From: an uncultured Christensenellaceae bacterium
Lineage (GTDB): Bacteria; Bacillota; Clostridia; Christensenellales; UBA3700
NCBI GenBank assembly: GCA_944381315.1
Contig: CALWKR010000045.1
Location: 1 to 38,864 of the forward strand
Direction of reading: 5' to 3'
Length of the DNA stretch: 38,864 nt
Shown here: positions 14,745 through 23,626 of the stretch, piece after piece
How positions within the stretch are numbered: position 1 is the first letter of the stretch
Layout: every line of letters begins with the position of its first letter
Position numbers and translations under genes: made by a program
Notes under the pieces: generated by a model
Told to the model about the DNA's origin: nothing
The model's input: only the letters and a program-made list of their open reading frames with translations
The model's database searches: none

Positions 14745-14784
14745 TAGTATCAATTAGTTTCAATGTCTATCAATTAGTATCAAT
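14745..14784. repeat. 10-bp-phased direct repeat, locus 2
   Basis: Four exact 10-bp units: TAGTATCAAT, TAGTTTCAAT, GTCTATCAAT, TAGTATCAAT. They resemble the array at 1341-1390, including a diverged unit starting with GT in both. It is upstream of spoVM in the rpe-spoVM gap. Confidence 0.8.
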
Positions 14785-14815
14785 TACCAAAAACCGCTGT
14801 GCGCAACGCACTCGC

Positions 14816-14850
14816 AAAAAAATACGCGAAGCCCTCTCGGAACTCCGCGT
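14816..14850 (-). terminator. terminator after rpe
   Basis: Minus-strand stem ACGCGGAG/CTTCGCGT (one wobble pair), 11-nt loop, then A and seven Us. It lies 22 nt after the rpe stop and closes the yicC-rpe operon, separating it from spoVM. Confidence 0.75.
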
Positions 14851-14872
14851 CCTTTGTATTAACGAGCGTCGA

Positions 14873-15535
14873 CTATGCCCTGTCGCTTGCGATATGTTGC
14901 AGCGAGGCTATCGTCTGCTCGGGATCGGGCGACGAAAAGACGCAGCTGCCTGCGACGAGCACGTCCGCGCCTGCAAGCACGATCTCGCGCGCGTTGTCCA
15001 ACGTAACGCCGCCGTCGAGCTCTATCAAAAATTTGCGGTTGCCGCGAAGGCGCCTGAGCTCTTCGAGCTTGGGCAGCACGTCGCGTATGAACTTCTGTCC
15101 GCCGAAGCCGGGGAACACGCCCATCAGCATCACGACGTCGCAGCTGTCCAAGAACGGCTCCGCCTCGCTCACCGCGACGTCGGGATTGAGCACGACGCCG
15201 CACTTGGCGCCCAGCTCGCGTATCTCGGCAAGCAACTTGTGCGGATCTCGCGACGCCTCGGGGTGAAAGGTCACTATGTCCGCGCCGCTTTTTATGAACT
15301 CCGCCGCATATCTCTCCGGCCGCTCTATCATCAAGTGCACGTCGAGCGGCAGCTCGGTGTTGCGTCTGAGCGCCTTGACCATCGGCATCCCGAATGTGAT
15401 GTTGGGGACAAAGGCGCCGTCCATGACGTCGCAATGCACCCAATCCGCATGCTGTCTCTGCAAGGTCTTGACCGCCTCGCCCATCGCCGCGAAGTCTGCG
15501 GACAATATGGACGGAGCGACTATCGTATCAGCCAT
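14873..15535 (-). CDS. rpe: ribulose-phosphate 3-epimerase
   Basis: Interconverts ribulose-5-phosphate and xylulose-5-phosphate in the pentose phosphate pathway. It is a TIM barrel of 220 aa. Metal ligands and catalytic residues visible are His34 and Asp36 (WVHCDVMDG), His67 (LDVHLMI) and Asp174 (ELDGGV). The usual MSVNPGFGGQ motif reads MGVFPGFGGQ here, with Phe141 in place of the Asn. The ATG at 15535 overlaps the rsgA end by 8 nt. It is the last gene of the yicC operon. Confidence 0.96.
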   Translation of the reverse strand: MADTIVAPSILSADFAAMGEAVKTLQRQHADWVHCDVMDGAFVPNITFGMPMVKALRRNTELPLDVHLMIERPERYAAEFIKSGADIVTFHPEASRDPHKLLAEIRELGAKCGVVLNPDVAVSEAEPFLDSCDVVMLMGVFPGFGGQKFIRDVLPKLEELRRLRGNRKFLIELDGGVTLDNAREIVLAGADVLVAGSCVFSSPDPEQTIASLQHIASDRA

Positions 15536-16397
15536 ATCTCTTCTCCCATCTCTTTGACATTTCGTCGTACAGTCTGAGATATCTTTGGTATCTCTCTTTG
15601 GGCAGTTTGCCCTGTTCCACCGCCTCTTTTACGCCGCAGCACTCCTCGACGGTGTGAGTACAGCCGCGGAATCGACATTGATCGCGATAGGCGTCGAAGT
15701 CGACATAACAGCTCGCGAGCATGGACGGATCGACGAGCGGTATCTCATAGCTCGAAAAGCCGCAGGTGTCCGCGATCCGCGTGTCGTCGGGCAGATCTAT
15801 GATCTCGACGTGACGCGTCGTGTGTCTGCCGCGCATATTCCTGCCAAGGCCGCCGATCGTCATCCTGCTGCCTCCGCACAGGTAGTTTACGATGGACGAC
15901 TTGCCGACTGCGGACTGTCCGGCAAGGCAGAAGAATCTGCCGCATATCATCCTCGTCAGCTTGTCCATCCCTTCGCCCGTCTTTGCGCTGACGGCGACGA
16001 CGTCCGCGACGGAGCCGTATTCCGTCGCCGCCTTTTGCACGAGCTCGGCGCTGCCGTCCAAGTCGCACTTGTTGACGCATACGATCGCGTCGAGCTGCTG
16101 CTGGACGCAGCCGACGATCATCTTGTCGACAAGCAAGAAGTCGGGCTTGGGCTGCGCCGCAATGACGACGATCATGCCCTCGATGTTGCTGACATACGGG
16201 CGCACGAGCATGCTGTCGCGCGGATGCAGCTTTTCTATCACCGGCACCGCCTCCTCTCTGATGTCGACGATGTCTCCGACATACAGCTCGCCGCGCTCTT
16301 TGAGCTTGCCGCGCGCCGTGCAGACGATGATGTTGCCGTCGTCCGCCTTGACGAAAAATCGCCCTCCGCTCTCCCTGATTATCTGTCCGACGATCAT
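15528..16397 (-). CDS. rsgA: small ribosomal subunit biogenesis GTPase RsgA (CpgA)
   Basis: Circularly permuted GTPase that checks late 30S maturation. It has 289 aa from the ATG at 16397, which overlaps the rlmN stop as ATGA. Order of parts: N-terminal OB fold (1-70), G4 NKCD at 109-112, G5 SAKTGEG, G1 GQSAVGKSS at 160-168, G3 DTCGF at 210-214 (usually DTPGF), then the zinc site with Cys241, Cys246, His248 and a Cys at 253/254. In B. subtilis prpC-prkC precede this gene. Here rlmN does. Confidence 0.96.
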   Translation of the reverse strand: MIVGQIIRESGGRFFVKADDGNIIVCTARGKLKERGELYVGDIVDIREEAVPVIEKLHPRDSMLVRPYVSNIEGMIVVIAAQPKPDFLLVDKMIVGCVQQQLDAIVCVNKCDLDGSAELVQKAATEYGSVADVVAVSAKTGEGMDKLTRMICGRFFCLAGQSAVGKSSIVNYLCGGSRMTIGGLGRNMRGRHTTRHVEIIDLPDDTRIADTCGFSSYEIPLVDPSMLASCYVDFDAYRDQCRFRGCTHTVEECCGVKEAVEQGKLPKERYQRYLRLYDEMSKRWEKRYG

Positions 16398-17413
16398 CTT
16401 TGCTCCGAAATGTATTTGCGCCTCAGCTGTCCGCAGGCGCCGTCTATGTCCGCGCCGAGCGTGCGGCGCAGAGAGTTGGACGTCCCCAGCGCCGTCAGTG
16501 TGCGCGCGAACGCCTCGACCGTCCTCTTGTCCGATCCGTCGAGTCCTCGCTCGGCGACGGGGTTGAGTCTGATCAGATTTATATGACACGGGAAGCCCTT
16601 GACGAGAGCGGCGAGTTTGCGCGCGCACTCTTGGGTGTCGTTGAATCCCGCGATCAGCGAATATTCAAAGATGACGCGTCGCGACGTGCGCTCAAAGTAG
16701 CGCTTTGCCGCGGCGACGACTTCGCAGACGGAGTACTTGGCGGCGATCGGCATGATGCGCCGTCTCAATTCGTCCGTCGGAGCGTGCAGAGAGATCGTCA
16801 GCACGGGCGCGTTGGGCTTGTGCGAAAGCTCGTCTATGCGCTCGCACAGTCCGCAAGTGGACAGCGAGATGTGGCGATGCGATATCCCCGACTCGCACAG
16901 TCTGTCGATGAACTTGACGCTCTCGGCATAGTTGTCGAGCGGCTCGCCGCTGCCCATCATCACGACGTGATTCACGCCGCCCTCGTCGGCGTCCGCGGCG
17001 ATCACCTGCGACAGCATCTCGTCGGCGGTCAGATCGCGCACCTTGCCTTCGAGCGTGGACGCGCAGAACTTGCAGCCCATCGCGCATCCGACTTGTGTGG
17101 ACACGCAGACGGTGTTGCCGTACGAATATTTCATCAACACGCCTTCGACGAGATCGCCGCCGTCGAGCGCGAACAGATACTTCGCGGTGCCGTCCGTCGC
17201 AGACTGACGCTTCTTGGCGATCGTCGCGGACAGCGTGCGGTAGCCTTCGGCGATCAGCCTGTCGCGCATCGACTTGGGAAGCACGGACATCTGTGCGATC
17301 GGCACGCCCTTGGCGATGTAGTCGGAGAGCTGCTTGACGCGATAGGACGGCTGTCCGCACTCGGCGACGAGCGCGCTCAGCCCCTGCGCGTCGAGCGCTA
17401 TCAGCGCCTTCAC
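16394..17413 (-). CDS. rlmN: dual-specificity 23S rRNA/tRNA adenine-C2 methyltransferase RlmN
   Basis: Radical SAM enzyme that methylates C2 of A2503 in 23S rRNA and A37 in some tRNAs. It has 339 aa. The iron-sulfur cysteines are Cys110, Cys114 and Cys117 (GCAMGCKFCAS). The SAM motif reads GSGEPLDNY, and the C-terminal catalytic Cys327 is in ACGQL. The start is the GTG at 17413, preceded by AGGAGGG and overlapping the rsmB stop as GTGA. No ATG nearby fits the conserved N-terminus, and the upstream frame lies within rsmB. Confidence 0.95.
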   Translation of the reverse strand: MKALIALDAQGLSALVAECGQPSYRVKQLSDYIAKGVPIAQMSVLPKSMRDRLIAEGYRTLSATIAKKRQSATDGTAKYLFALDGGDLVEGVLMKYSYGNTVCVSTQVGCAMGCKFCASTLEGKVRDLTADEMLSQVIAADADEGGVNHVVMMGSGEPLDNYAESVKFIDRLCESGISHRHISLSTCGLCERIDELSHKPNAPVLTISLHAPTDELRRRIMPIAAKYSVCEVVAAAKRYFERTSRRVIFEYSLIAGFNDTQECARKLAALVKGFPCHINLIRLNPVAERGLDGSDKRTVEAFARTLTALGTSNSLRRTLGADIDGACGQLRRKYISEQR

Positions 17414-18651
17414 GAGTCCCTCCTGAGCTTGGCGACAAAGAAGCCGTCCGTGCCCGAACCGTCGGGCAAATATTGACAGGAATCGATGAACGTATAGCCG
17501 CGGTGATCGCGCATAAATCTCTTGACGACGTCGCAGTTCTCCTCTTTGAGCAGCGTGCAGGTGGAATAGATCACCTCGCCTCCGACTCGCACATATTTTG
17601 CGCCGTTGCACAAGATCTTGTACTGCTCCTCGGCGAGCGCGTCTATCGACGACGGCTCGCGGAACAGATAGACGTCCGGTTTCTTTGCCGCGACTCCGAG
17701 ATTGGAGCACGGCACGTCGCACAGCACTATGTCGTACTGCGACGCCATCGCCGCGTTGTATTCGGTCGCGTCCATCAGCCTGACGTCTATGTCTCGGCGC
17801 ATGCGCCGCGCGTATGCGGCGATCAATTCCAGCCTATGATGATAGATGTCGCAGGCAGTCACGGACACGTCCTTTGCGCGCGAAGCGAGACAGACGGACT
17901 TGCCGCCCGGAGCGGCGCACATGTCGAGGATCTTGCAGCCGTCGGTCACGCCGGCGGCGTTGCAGCACAGCACCGAGCACCGAGATTGGAAGGTGCATAT
18001 GCCGCTGTCGAGCAGCTTTTTCAATTTCGGAGAATTGCGGACAAAGAGACAGTCGTCCAAAGCGGGATCGGGCGCATATTCCGCTCCGAGAGCGTCCAGC
18101 TCCGACTTGACGCGCTCCATCGTCGTGCGCGTAACGTCGACGCGCATATGCTCGCGCTCCTCGGGGGCGACGGTCAAAAACTCGCGCGTCTTGTCAAAGC
18201 CGTATTGTTTGACATACGCCTTGACTATCCACAGCGGCACGGACGCAGTCACGGAAAGCGCCGCCGTTCTGTCCTCGGGCAGAGCCGGACGGGCGCGGCA
18301 AAAACTTTTCAGAACGCCGTTGACAAAGCCGCTCGACGCGCTCTTGCCAACTTTCTTGGCCAGCTCGACGATCGTGTTGACTGCGGCATAATCCGGGACG
18401 GAATCCATATATTCGACGCAATACATCCCCATCTTCAACAAGATGAGCACGCTGTTTTGCGGTTTTTTGGACGTCAACGCGCCTATGTACCAATTGAGTT
18501 CGACATCCCTTGCGAGCACGCCGTAGACAAAGCGCGTGACAAAGTCGCGGTTGTCCGCCGACTCTATCTTGCGAGAGAGCGCGATCGAAGCAAACGCGCG
18601 TTGCTTGTATATTTCGGACAATATGTCGTAGACTGCTCGATAGTCGTTCAT
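17410..18651 (-). CDS. rsmB: 16S rRNA cytosine-C5 methyltransferase RsmB
   Basis: Methylates C967-equivalent of 16S rRNA. It has 413 aa. The N-terminal NusB-like helical domain (to about 140) is followed by the methyltransferase domain with SAM motif DMCAAPGGK at 243-251. The two cysteines of the m5C mechanism are Cys315 (DVPCSNLG) and Cys365 (YSTCT). The ATG at 18651 overlaps the fmt stop as ATGA. Order def-fmt-rsmB-rlmN matches Bacillus. Confidence 0.96.
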   Translation of the reverse strand: MNDYRAVYDILSEIYKQRAFASIALSRKIESADNRDFVTRFVYGVLARDVELNWYIGALTSKKPQNSVLILLKMGMYCVEYMDSVPDYAAVNTIVELAKKVGKSASSGFVNGVLKSFCRARPALPEDRTAALSVTASVPLWIVKAYVKQYGFDKTREFLTVAPEEREHMRVDVTRTTMERVKSELDALGAEYAPDPALDDCLFVRNSPKLKKLLDSGICTFQSRCSVLCCNAAGVTDGCKILDMCAAPGGKSVCLASRAKDVSVTACDIYHHRLELIAAYARRMRRDIDVRLMDATEYNAAMASQYDIVLCDVPCSNLGVAAKKPDVYLFREPSSIDALAEEQYKILCNGAKYVRVGGEVIYSTCTLLKEENCDVVKRFMRDHRGYTFIDSCQYLPDGSGTDGFFVAKLRRDS

Positions 18652-19586
18652 CTCTCGATCATGCAGCCGTTCGCTTCGGAATGCCCGAGCGCGAACGCCT
18701 CGCCGCTCATGCGCTTGCCGCCCTCGAGCTGTACCTCTTGGAGCACGGCGAGTCCGTCCGAGAGCGCGAGGTGCAGCGCACCGAAAAAGATCGCGATCTC
18801 GCCCGGGAAGTAGCGCTTGCGCGGACAGGGCTCATCGCCCCTGAGCGCGCGTGCGCGGTGTATCTTGAACAGCTTGCCTCCCAATTTGCAGAAGGCGCCC
18901 GGCCACGGCGACGTGCCGCGGACAAAGTTGACGAATCTCTCGACGGTCATCTCGGGATCTATCGCGCCGTCCGACTTGCGGAACATCGGGAAGTAACTCG
19001 CGCGGCTCTCGTCCTGCGGCGTGAAAGTCGCGCTTCCGTCCTCGATCGCGTCCAGCGTCTCCACTATCAGCTCGGCGCCGAGAGGCGCGAGTCTGTCGAA
19101 CAGTTCGCCCGCCGTCTCGCCGTCCTCGATCTGCAAGCTCGCCTGGCGGATGATGTCGCCGCGATCGAGTCCGAGCGTCGTGCGCATCGTCGTGACGCCC
19201 GTCACGCGCTCGCCGTTTATGATCGCCCACTGTATCGGCGACGAGCCTCTGTATGCCGGCAGCAGCGACGCATGGACGTTGATCACGCCGTGCTCGGTCA
19301 AGCTCAACAGCCTCTCGTCCAAGATCTGTCCGTAGGCGCAAGTGACCATGACGTCGGCGCGATAGCGTGCAAGCGCCTCCGCTCCGCCGTCGCGGATCTT
19401 CTCGAATTGCAGCACGGGCAGCCCCATGCTCTCCGCCGCCTGCTTCACCGCACAGGCAGTGACTTTGCCGCGGTCGCGCGGTCTGTCGGGCTGCGTCACT
19501 GCGCAGACGACTTCGTGGCGCGACTTGCAGATCGCTTTGAGCGACGGCACCGCAAAGTCGGGGGTGCCGAGGAAGATGACTCTCAC
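18648..19586 (-). CDS. fmt: methionyl-tRNA formyltransferase
   Basis: Formylates initiator Met-tRNA using 10-formyl-tetrahydrofolate. It has 312 aa, normal. The N-terminal Rossmann formyltransferase domain has FLGTPDFAVPSL, the loop QPDRPRDRG, and the catalytic Asn103 and His105 of INVHASLLPAYRG, with the acid in GLDRGD. The C-terminal OB-like tRNA-binding domain starts near 200 (SPWPGAF). The ATG at 19586 overlaps the def stop as ATGA, fitting its functional link with deformylase. Confidence 0.97.
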   Translation of the reverse strand: MRVIFLGTPDFAVPSLKAICKSRHEVVCAVTQPDRPRDRGKVTACAVKQAAESMGLPVLQFEKIRDGGAEALARYRADVMVTCAYGQILDERLLSLTEHGVINVHASLLPAYRGSSPIQWAIINGERVTGVTTMRTTLGLDRGDIIRQASLQIEDGETAGELFDRLAPLGAELIVETLDAIEDGSATFTPQDESRASYFPMFRKSDGAIDPEMTVERFVNFVRGTSPWPGAFCKLGGKLFKIHRARALRGDEPCPRKRYFPGEIAIFFGALHLALSDGLAVLQEVQLEGGKRMSGEAFALGHSEANGCMIER

Positions 19587-20032
19587 TCGTCCTCCCTGAC
19601 GGCTTTGTCATAAAACAAGATGCCGTCCAAATGATCCATCTCGTGACACATCGCACGGGCGGTCAAACCGCTGAATTCGCCCGTCCTCTGCTTGCCGTGT
19701 CTGTCGAGGTAGCGCACGGTCACGTTCATCGGTCTGATCACGCACTCGCTTCTGCCGGGGACGCTGAGGCAGCCCTCATAGCCCTTTTGCGTGCCGCTCT
19801 CAGCCGTCCTGACGGGGTTGACGAGCTCGAAGTAGCCGTCGTCCGTCTCGACGACCGCGACGCGGAGCAGCAGTCCCACTTGCGGTCCCGCGAGTCCGAC
19901 GCCGTCGGCGGCGATCATCGTCTCGTGCATGTCGTCCAAAAGCTTGCTGAGCTTGGCGCCGAAGTCGGTCACCTCGCGGCACTTCTTGCGAAGGATGGGA
20001 TCCTTGTCTTTTACTATATCTCTCAATGCCAT
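19583..20032 (-). CDS. def: peptide deformylase
   Basis: Removes the N-formyl group from nascent proteins, a metal enzyme. It has 149 aa. All three family motifs are present: GVGLAGPQVG at 44-53, EGCLSVPG with metal ligand Cys88, and CHEMDHLDG with His130, Glu131 and His134. The ATG at 20032 has RBS GGGAGG, 15 nt after priA. Confidence 0.97.
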   Translation of the reverse strand: MALRDIVKDKDPILRKKCREVTDFGAKLSKLLDDMHETMIAADGVGLAGPQVGLLLRVAVVETDDGYFELVNPVRTAESGTQKGYEGCLSVPGRSECVIRPMNVTVRYLDRHGKQRTGEFSGLTARAMCHEMDHLDGILFYDKAVREDE

Positions 20033-20047
20033 GTTCTTCCTCCCGCG

Positions 20048-22243
20048 TCAGCTCAGGCTTTGCGGATTTATCTGCGCAAAGACGCTGACGCCTCTTGTCT
20101 TGTATGCGTCGAGAAGGGGGTAGACGGCGCCGAGCACGGCGTCCTCGCTCTCTCTCGTGACTCTCATCAAAATTTGGTAGCGGTAGTGCTGCTCTATCCT
20201 CGCGATCGGCGCCCTCATCGCGCGCATGAACAAAAAACTCGACTCGTGCGCGAGTTGATAGGCTCGCAGCTCGCGGTAGATACCGCGCGCGCATTCGATC
20301 ACGTCCTCCTCGTCCCTGCCCGACATGAGCACTCTGACGATCGTCGAATAGGGCGGAAAGCCCGTCACCTTGCGCGTGTTGTTCTCCTTGGCGAAAAAGC
20401 CCGGGTAGTCATAGCGCGAGGCGAACTTGTAGACATAGTGCCCCGGCGAATAGGTCTGCAACAGCACCTTGCCCGTCTTGGACGCTCTGCCTGCCCTGCC
20501 TGCGACCTGCGTGACGAGCTGGAACGTGCGCTCGCAACTGCGATAGTCGCTGAAATAGAGGCTCATGTCCGCGTCGAGGATGCCAACGAGAGTGACGTCC
20601 GGGAAGTCGTGTCCCTTGGCTATCATCTGCGTGCCGACGAGGATCTGCGCCTCGTGCGCCTTGAACGCTCCGAGAATGTCGAGATAGGCGTCCTTGGTGG
20701 TCGTGCTCTCGTTGTCCATACGCAAAATTCCCACGCCCGGGTAGGTCTTTTGCAGTTCTTGCACCACGCGCTGAGTGCCCGTCTTGCCGTATTTTATGCT
20801 GTCGCAGCCGCAGACGGGACAGCGCGTGATCATCCTGTACTTCTTGCCGCAATAGTGACAGACGAGCGCGTTCTCGACCGAGTGATAGGTCAGCGACACG
20901 TCGCAGTCCTCGCACTTGGGGACATAGCCGCACTTGCGGCACATCGCGAACGAGCTGTGTCCTCTGCGATTGATGAACAGCATCGCCTGATCGCCGCGCT
21001 CTATCGTCCTGCGCAATTCCTCGGCGAGTCTGCCCGAGAAGATGCCCGCGTTGCCGCCGAGCACTTCGCGCGACATATCGACGATCTCGATAGGGGGCAT
21101 GCCGTGCTCGCTTATCCTGTGCGACATCGTCGCGAGTTCGTATCTCCCCTCCTGCGCCGCCTCAAAGCTGTCTATCGACGGCGTCGCGCTGCCGAGAACG
21201 AGTTTGCCTCCGTCGTATCTCGCGCGGAATTCCGCGACGTCGACGGTGTTGTAGCGCGGATTGGACTCGCTGACATAGCTGCCGTCGTGCTCTTCGTCCA
21301 TCACGATCAGTCCCACGTTGGAGAGCGGAGCGAAGATCGCGCTGCGCGCGCCGATCACTATGTCCGCCTCGCCCGTCAGAATGCGCCGCCATTCGTCATA
21401 GCGTTCGCCCTGTCCGAGCCCGCTGTGCAAAAGCGCCACTCTGTCCGAAAATCTGGCGCGGAAGTTGCGCAGCGTCTGGGGGGTCAGCGAGATCTCGGGG
21501 ACGAGCATGATGGCGGTCTTGCCCGCCGCGATCGTCCTCTCGATCGCCTGCATATAGACTTCGGTCTTGCCGCTGCCGGTCACTCCGTAGAGCAGCGTCA
21601 CCGTCTTGTCCGTGCCGAAGATCTTGTCCACCGCCGCGGACTGCTCTGCAGTGAGCTTTACCTTTTTGTCATCGGCGGCGATATCGGAATAGGGTTTGCG
21701 ATAGACGGGCTTGTCCGTCTTTTGCGCTATCCCTGCGTCTATCAACGCGTTGATCGTGCTCGCGCCGAATTCGCCTGCGACGACGCTGAGATATTCTCCG
21801 CCGTCGCGCAGCTTTTCGGCAAGCTCGCGCTGGCGCTTGGCTCGCGCAGGGATCGCGGCGATCGCCTGCTCTGCGCCGTCGATCAGCGACAGATAGAGCC
21901 TCTTGAGCTCCTTGACTCTGCCGCCGCGCATGCGCCCCGGGATGAACAGACGCAGACAGTCCACATATCTCAGATAAAATTTGCGCCTCATGAAATCCAT
22001 CAGCGCAAGCATGTTTTTGCCTATACAAGTGAAGGGATCGAGCCGCGAACTCACGGATTTGAGCTTGGAGCGATCCACGTCGGTGACGTCGGACAGCCCT
22101 ATGCAAAAGCCCTCGGTCTCCTTCCTTCCGAACGGGACGAGCACGCGGTCGCCCTCGTGCAGATCCATGCCGTCCGGTACGAGATAGTCAAAGATCTTGT
22201 CTATCTCGCTGCTGCTTATGTCCACTATGACCTTGGCGATCAT
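20048..22243 (-). CDS. priA: primosomal protein N' (replication restart helicase PriA)
   Basis: Superfamily 2 helicase that reloads the replisome at stalled forks. It has 731 aa from the ATG at 22243, which overlaps the coaBC stop as ATGA. It has an N-terminal 3'-DNA-binding domain (MIAKVIVDISSS), Walker A GVTGSGKT at 220-227, DEEH at 316-319, GSATPS, and eight zinc-binding cysteines between 435 and 480 (CRKC, CEDC, CHYC, CPVC pattern). Motif V/VI GTQMIAKGHDFPDV and QVAGRAGR follow. Confidence 0.97.
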   Translation of the reverse strand: MIAKVIVDISSSEIDKIFDYLVPDGMDLHEGDRVLVPFGRKETEGFCIGLSDVTDVDRSKLKSVSSRLDPFTCIGKNMLALMDFMRRKFYLRYVDCLRLFIPGRMRGGRVKELKRLYLSLIDGAEQAIAAIPARAKRQRELAEKLRDGGEYLSVVAGEFGASTINALIDAGIAQKTDKPVYRKPYSDIAADDKKVKLTAEQSAAVDKIFGTDKTVTLLYGVTGSGKTEVYMQAIERTIAAGKTAIMLVPEISLTPQTLRNFRARFSDRVALLHSGLGQGERYDEWRRILTGEADIVIGARSAIFAPLSNVGLIVMDEEHDGSYVSESNPRYNTVDVAEFRARYDGGKLVLGSATPSIDSFEAAQEGRYELATMSHRISEHGMPPIEIVDMSREVLGGNAGIFSGRLAEELRRTIERGDQAMLFINRRGHSSFAMCRKCGYVPKCEDCDVSLTYHSVENALVCHYCGKKYRMITRCPVCGCDSIKYGKTGTQRVVQELQKTYPGVGILRMDNESTTTKDAYLDILGAFKAHEAQILVGTQMIAKGHDFPDVTLVGILDADMSLYFSDYRSCERTFQLVTQVAGRAGRASKTGKVLLQTYSPGHYVYKFASRYDYPGFFAKENNTRKVTGFPPYSTIVRVLMSGRDEEDVIECARGIYRELRAYQLAHESSFLFMRAMRAPIARIEQHYRYQILMRVTRESEDAVLGAVYPLLDAYKTRGVSVFAQINPQSLS

Positions 22244-23424
22244 AACGCGTTCAGCTCGTCCAAAATGATGTCGGCAAGCTGCCTCTTGGTCATCAATTCG
22301 CACTCGCGCGCCTTGCCGCTCGCGGTCATGATCGTCGCGATGTTGGTCTCTTTGTCAAAGCCTGCGCCGGGCAGCGTCACGTCGTTGGCGACGACAATGT
22401 CGGCATTTTTGGCTTTGAGTTTTTGCAGCGCGCGCTTGGCGAGATCCTTGCGCTCGGCGCAGAACACGACGAGTTTGCGCTCGCCTTTGGCGGCGCCTAC
22501 GGCTGCGGCTATGTCGGGATTTTTGACGAGTTCGAGAGTCAACGTCTCCGACTTCGCCTTGTCGTCCAGCACTTGCTTGGGACGATAGTCGGCAGGAGCC
22601 GCCGCCTTGATCACGATGTCGCAGTCGACATATTCGCGCATCACGGCGTCGTACATATCGCGCGTGGACGTCACGCGGACGACGCGGTCTATCCACTTGG
22701 GGATGGGGACTGTGACAAAGCCGGCGACAAGCGTGACTTCGCCTCCTCTGTCCTTGACTGCGGCGGCGAGCTCCATGCCCATCCTGCCGCTGGAATAGTT
22801 GGACAAAAACCGTATGCCGTCCACGTCTTCGCGAGTCGCGCCCGCCGTGATCAGCACGCGCTTGCCCGAATAGTCGCGGACAGGCATCAAGATGTCGATC
22901 GCAGCCTGTACGATCGCGGACGGCTCGGCAAGTCTGCCCTTGCCCACGTCTCCGCAAGCCAAGAAGCCCTCGTCAGAATCCACGAACGCGAAGCCGCGTT
23001 TTTTGAGCAAAGCCATGTTGTCCTGCACGGCGGCGTTCTCGTACATATTGACGTTCATCGCCGGGCAGATCAAGATCGGCGCCTTGGTCGCGAGCAGGGT
23101 CGTCGTCAGCATATCGTCCGCGATGCCGCAGGCGAGCTTGTCGATGACGTTGGCCGTCGCCGGCACCACGATCGCGAGATCGGCGCGCTTGGCAAGCGAG
23201 ACATGCTCCACTTCCCACGGCGCGTTGCGCTTGAAGGTGTCGACGGCGACGGGATTTGCGGACAGCGTCTCAAACGTCAGCGGCGACACAAATTGCGTGG
23301 CGTTGGGCGTCATCACGACGCGCACGTCCGCCCCCGCTTTGCGCAGCGAGGATACGACTTCGCACGCCTTGTAACACGCTATCCCGCCCGTCACGGCGAT
23401 CAAAACACAGCGATGCTCCAACAT
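22240..23424 (-). CDS. coaBC: bifunctional phosphopantothenoylcysteine decarboxylase / phosphopantothenate-cysteine ligase
   Basis: Two consecutive coenzyme A synthesis steps. It has 394 aa. The N-terminal flavin-dependent CoaC domain has VTGGIACYK, catalytic His74 (EVEHVSL), PAMN at 121-124 and Cys157 in ACGDVGKGRLAE. The C-terminal CoaB domain from about 185 has VLITAGATREDVDGIR, FLSNYSSGRMG, AAAPADYRP and VANDVTLPGAGF. It starts at the ATG at 23424, just after rpoZ. Confidence 0.97.
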   Translation of the reverse strand: MLEHRCVLIAVTGGIACYKACEVVSSLRKAGADVRVVMTPNATQFVSPLTFETLSANPVAVDTFKRNAPWEVEHVSLAKRADLAIVVPATANVIDKLACGIADDMLTTTLLATKAPILICPAMNVNMYENAAVQDNMALLKKRGFAFVDSDEGFLACGDVGKGRLAEPSAIVQAAIDILMPVRDYSGKRVLITAGATREDVDGIRFLSNYSSGRMGMELAAAVKDRGGEVTLVAGFVTVPIPKWIDRVVRVTSTRDMYDAVMREYVDCDIVIKAAAPADYRPKQVLDDKAKSETLTLELVKNPDIAAAVGAAKGERKLVVFCAERKDLAKRALQKLKAKNADIVVANDVTLPGAGFDKETNIATIMTASGKARECELMTKRQLADIILDELNAL

Positions 23425-23425
23425 C

Positions 23426-23626
23426 TTATTGGTTGTCCCTCTTGATCACGACTTCGCCGTTGTAGACTTCTTTGGCGGCGTAGCTGATCGACTTCATGCC
23501 CGTTCTTTGATAGAGATCGGGATATTGGGCGTCGAGCTGGCGCGCCCTCTTGGCGATGCCGCAGACGAGCGCGTATCTGCACTCTGCCTTCTTGATAAGT
23601 TTGTCGATGGGCGGATCAATCATCAT
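23426..23626 (-). CDS. rpoZ: DNA-directed RNA polymerase subunit omega
   Basis: Small subunit that helps assemble RNA polymerase. It has 66 aa. Family features are PPIDKLIKKAECRYALV, AKRARQLD and ISYAAKEVYNGEVVIK. Two adjacent ATGs (23626, 23623) are possible starts, and the RBS GGAGG is 11 nt ahead of the first. Location between gmk and coaBC is the standard one. Confidence 0.95.
   Translation of the reverse strand: MMIDPPIDKLIKKAECRYALVCGIAKRARQLDAQYPDLYQRTGMKSISYAAKEVYNGEVVIKRDNQ

Noticed and set aside
15528..16628. A longer rsgA starting upstream within rlmN
   Set aside because: The extra residues are out-of-frame rlmN sequence, and the ATG at 16397 matches the family N-terminus.
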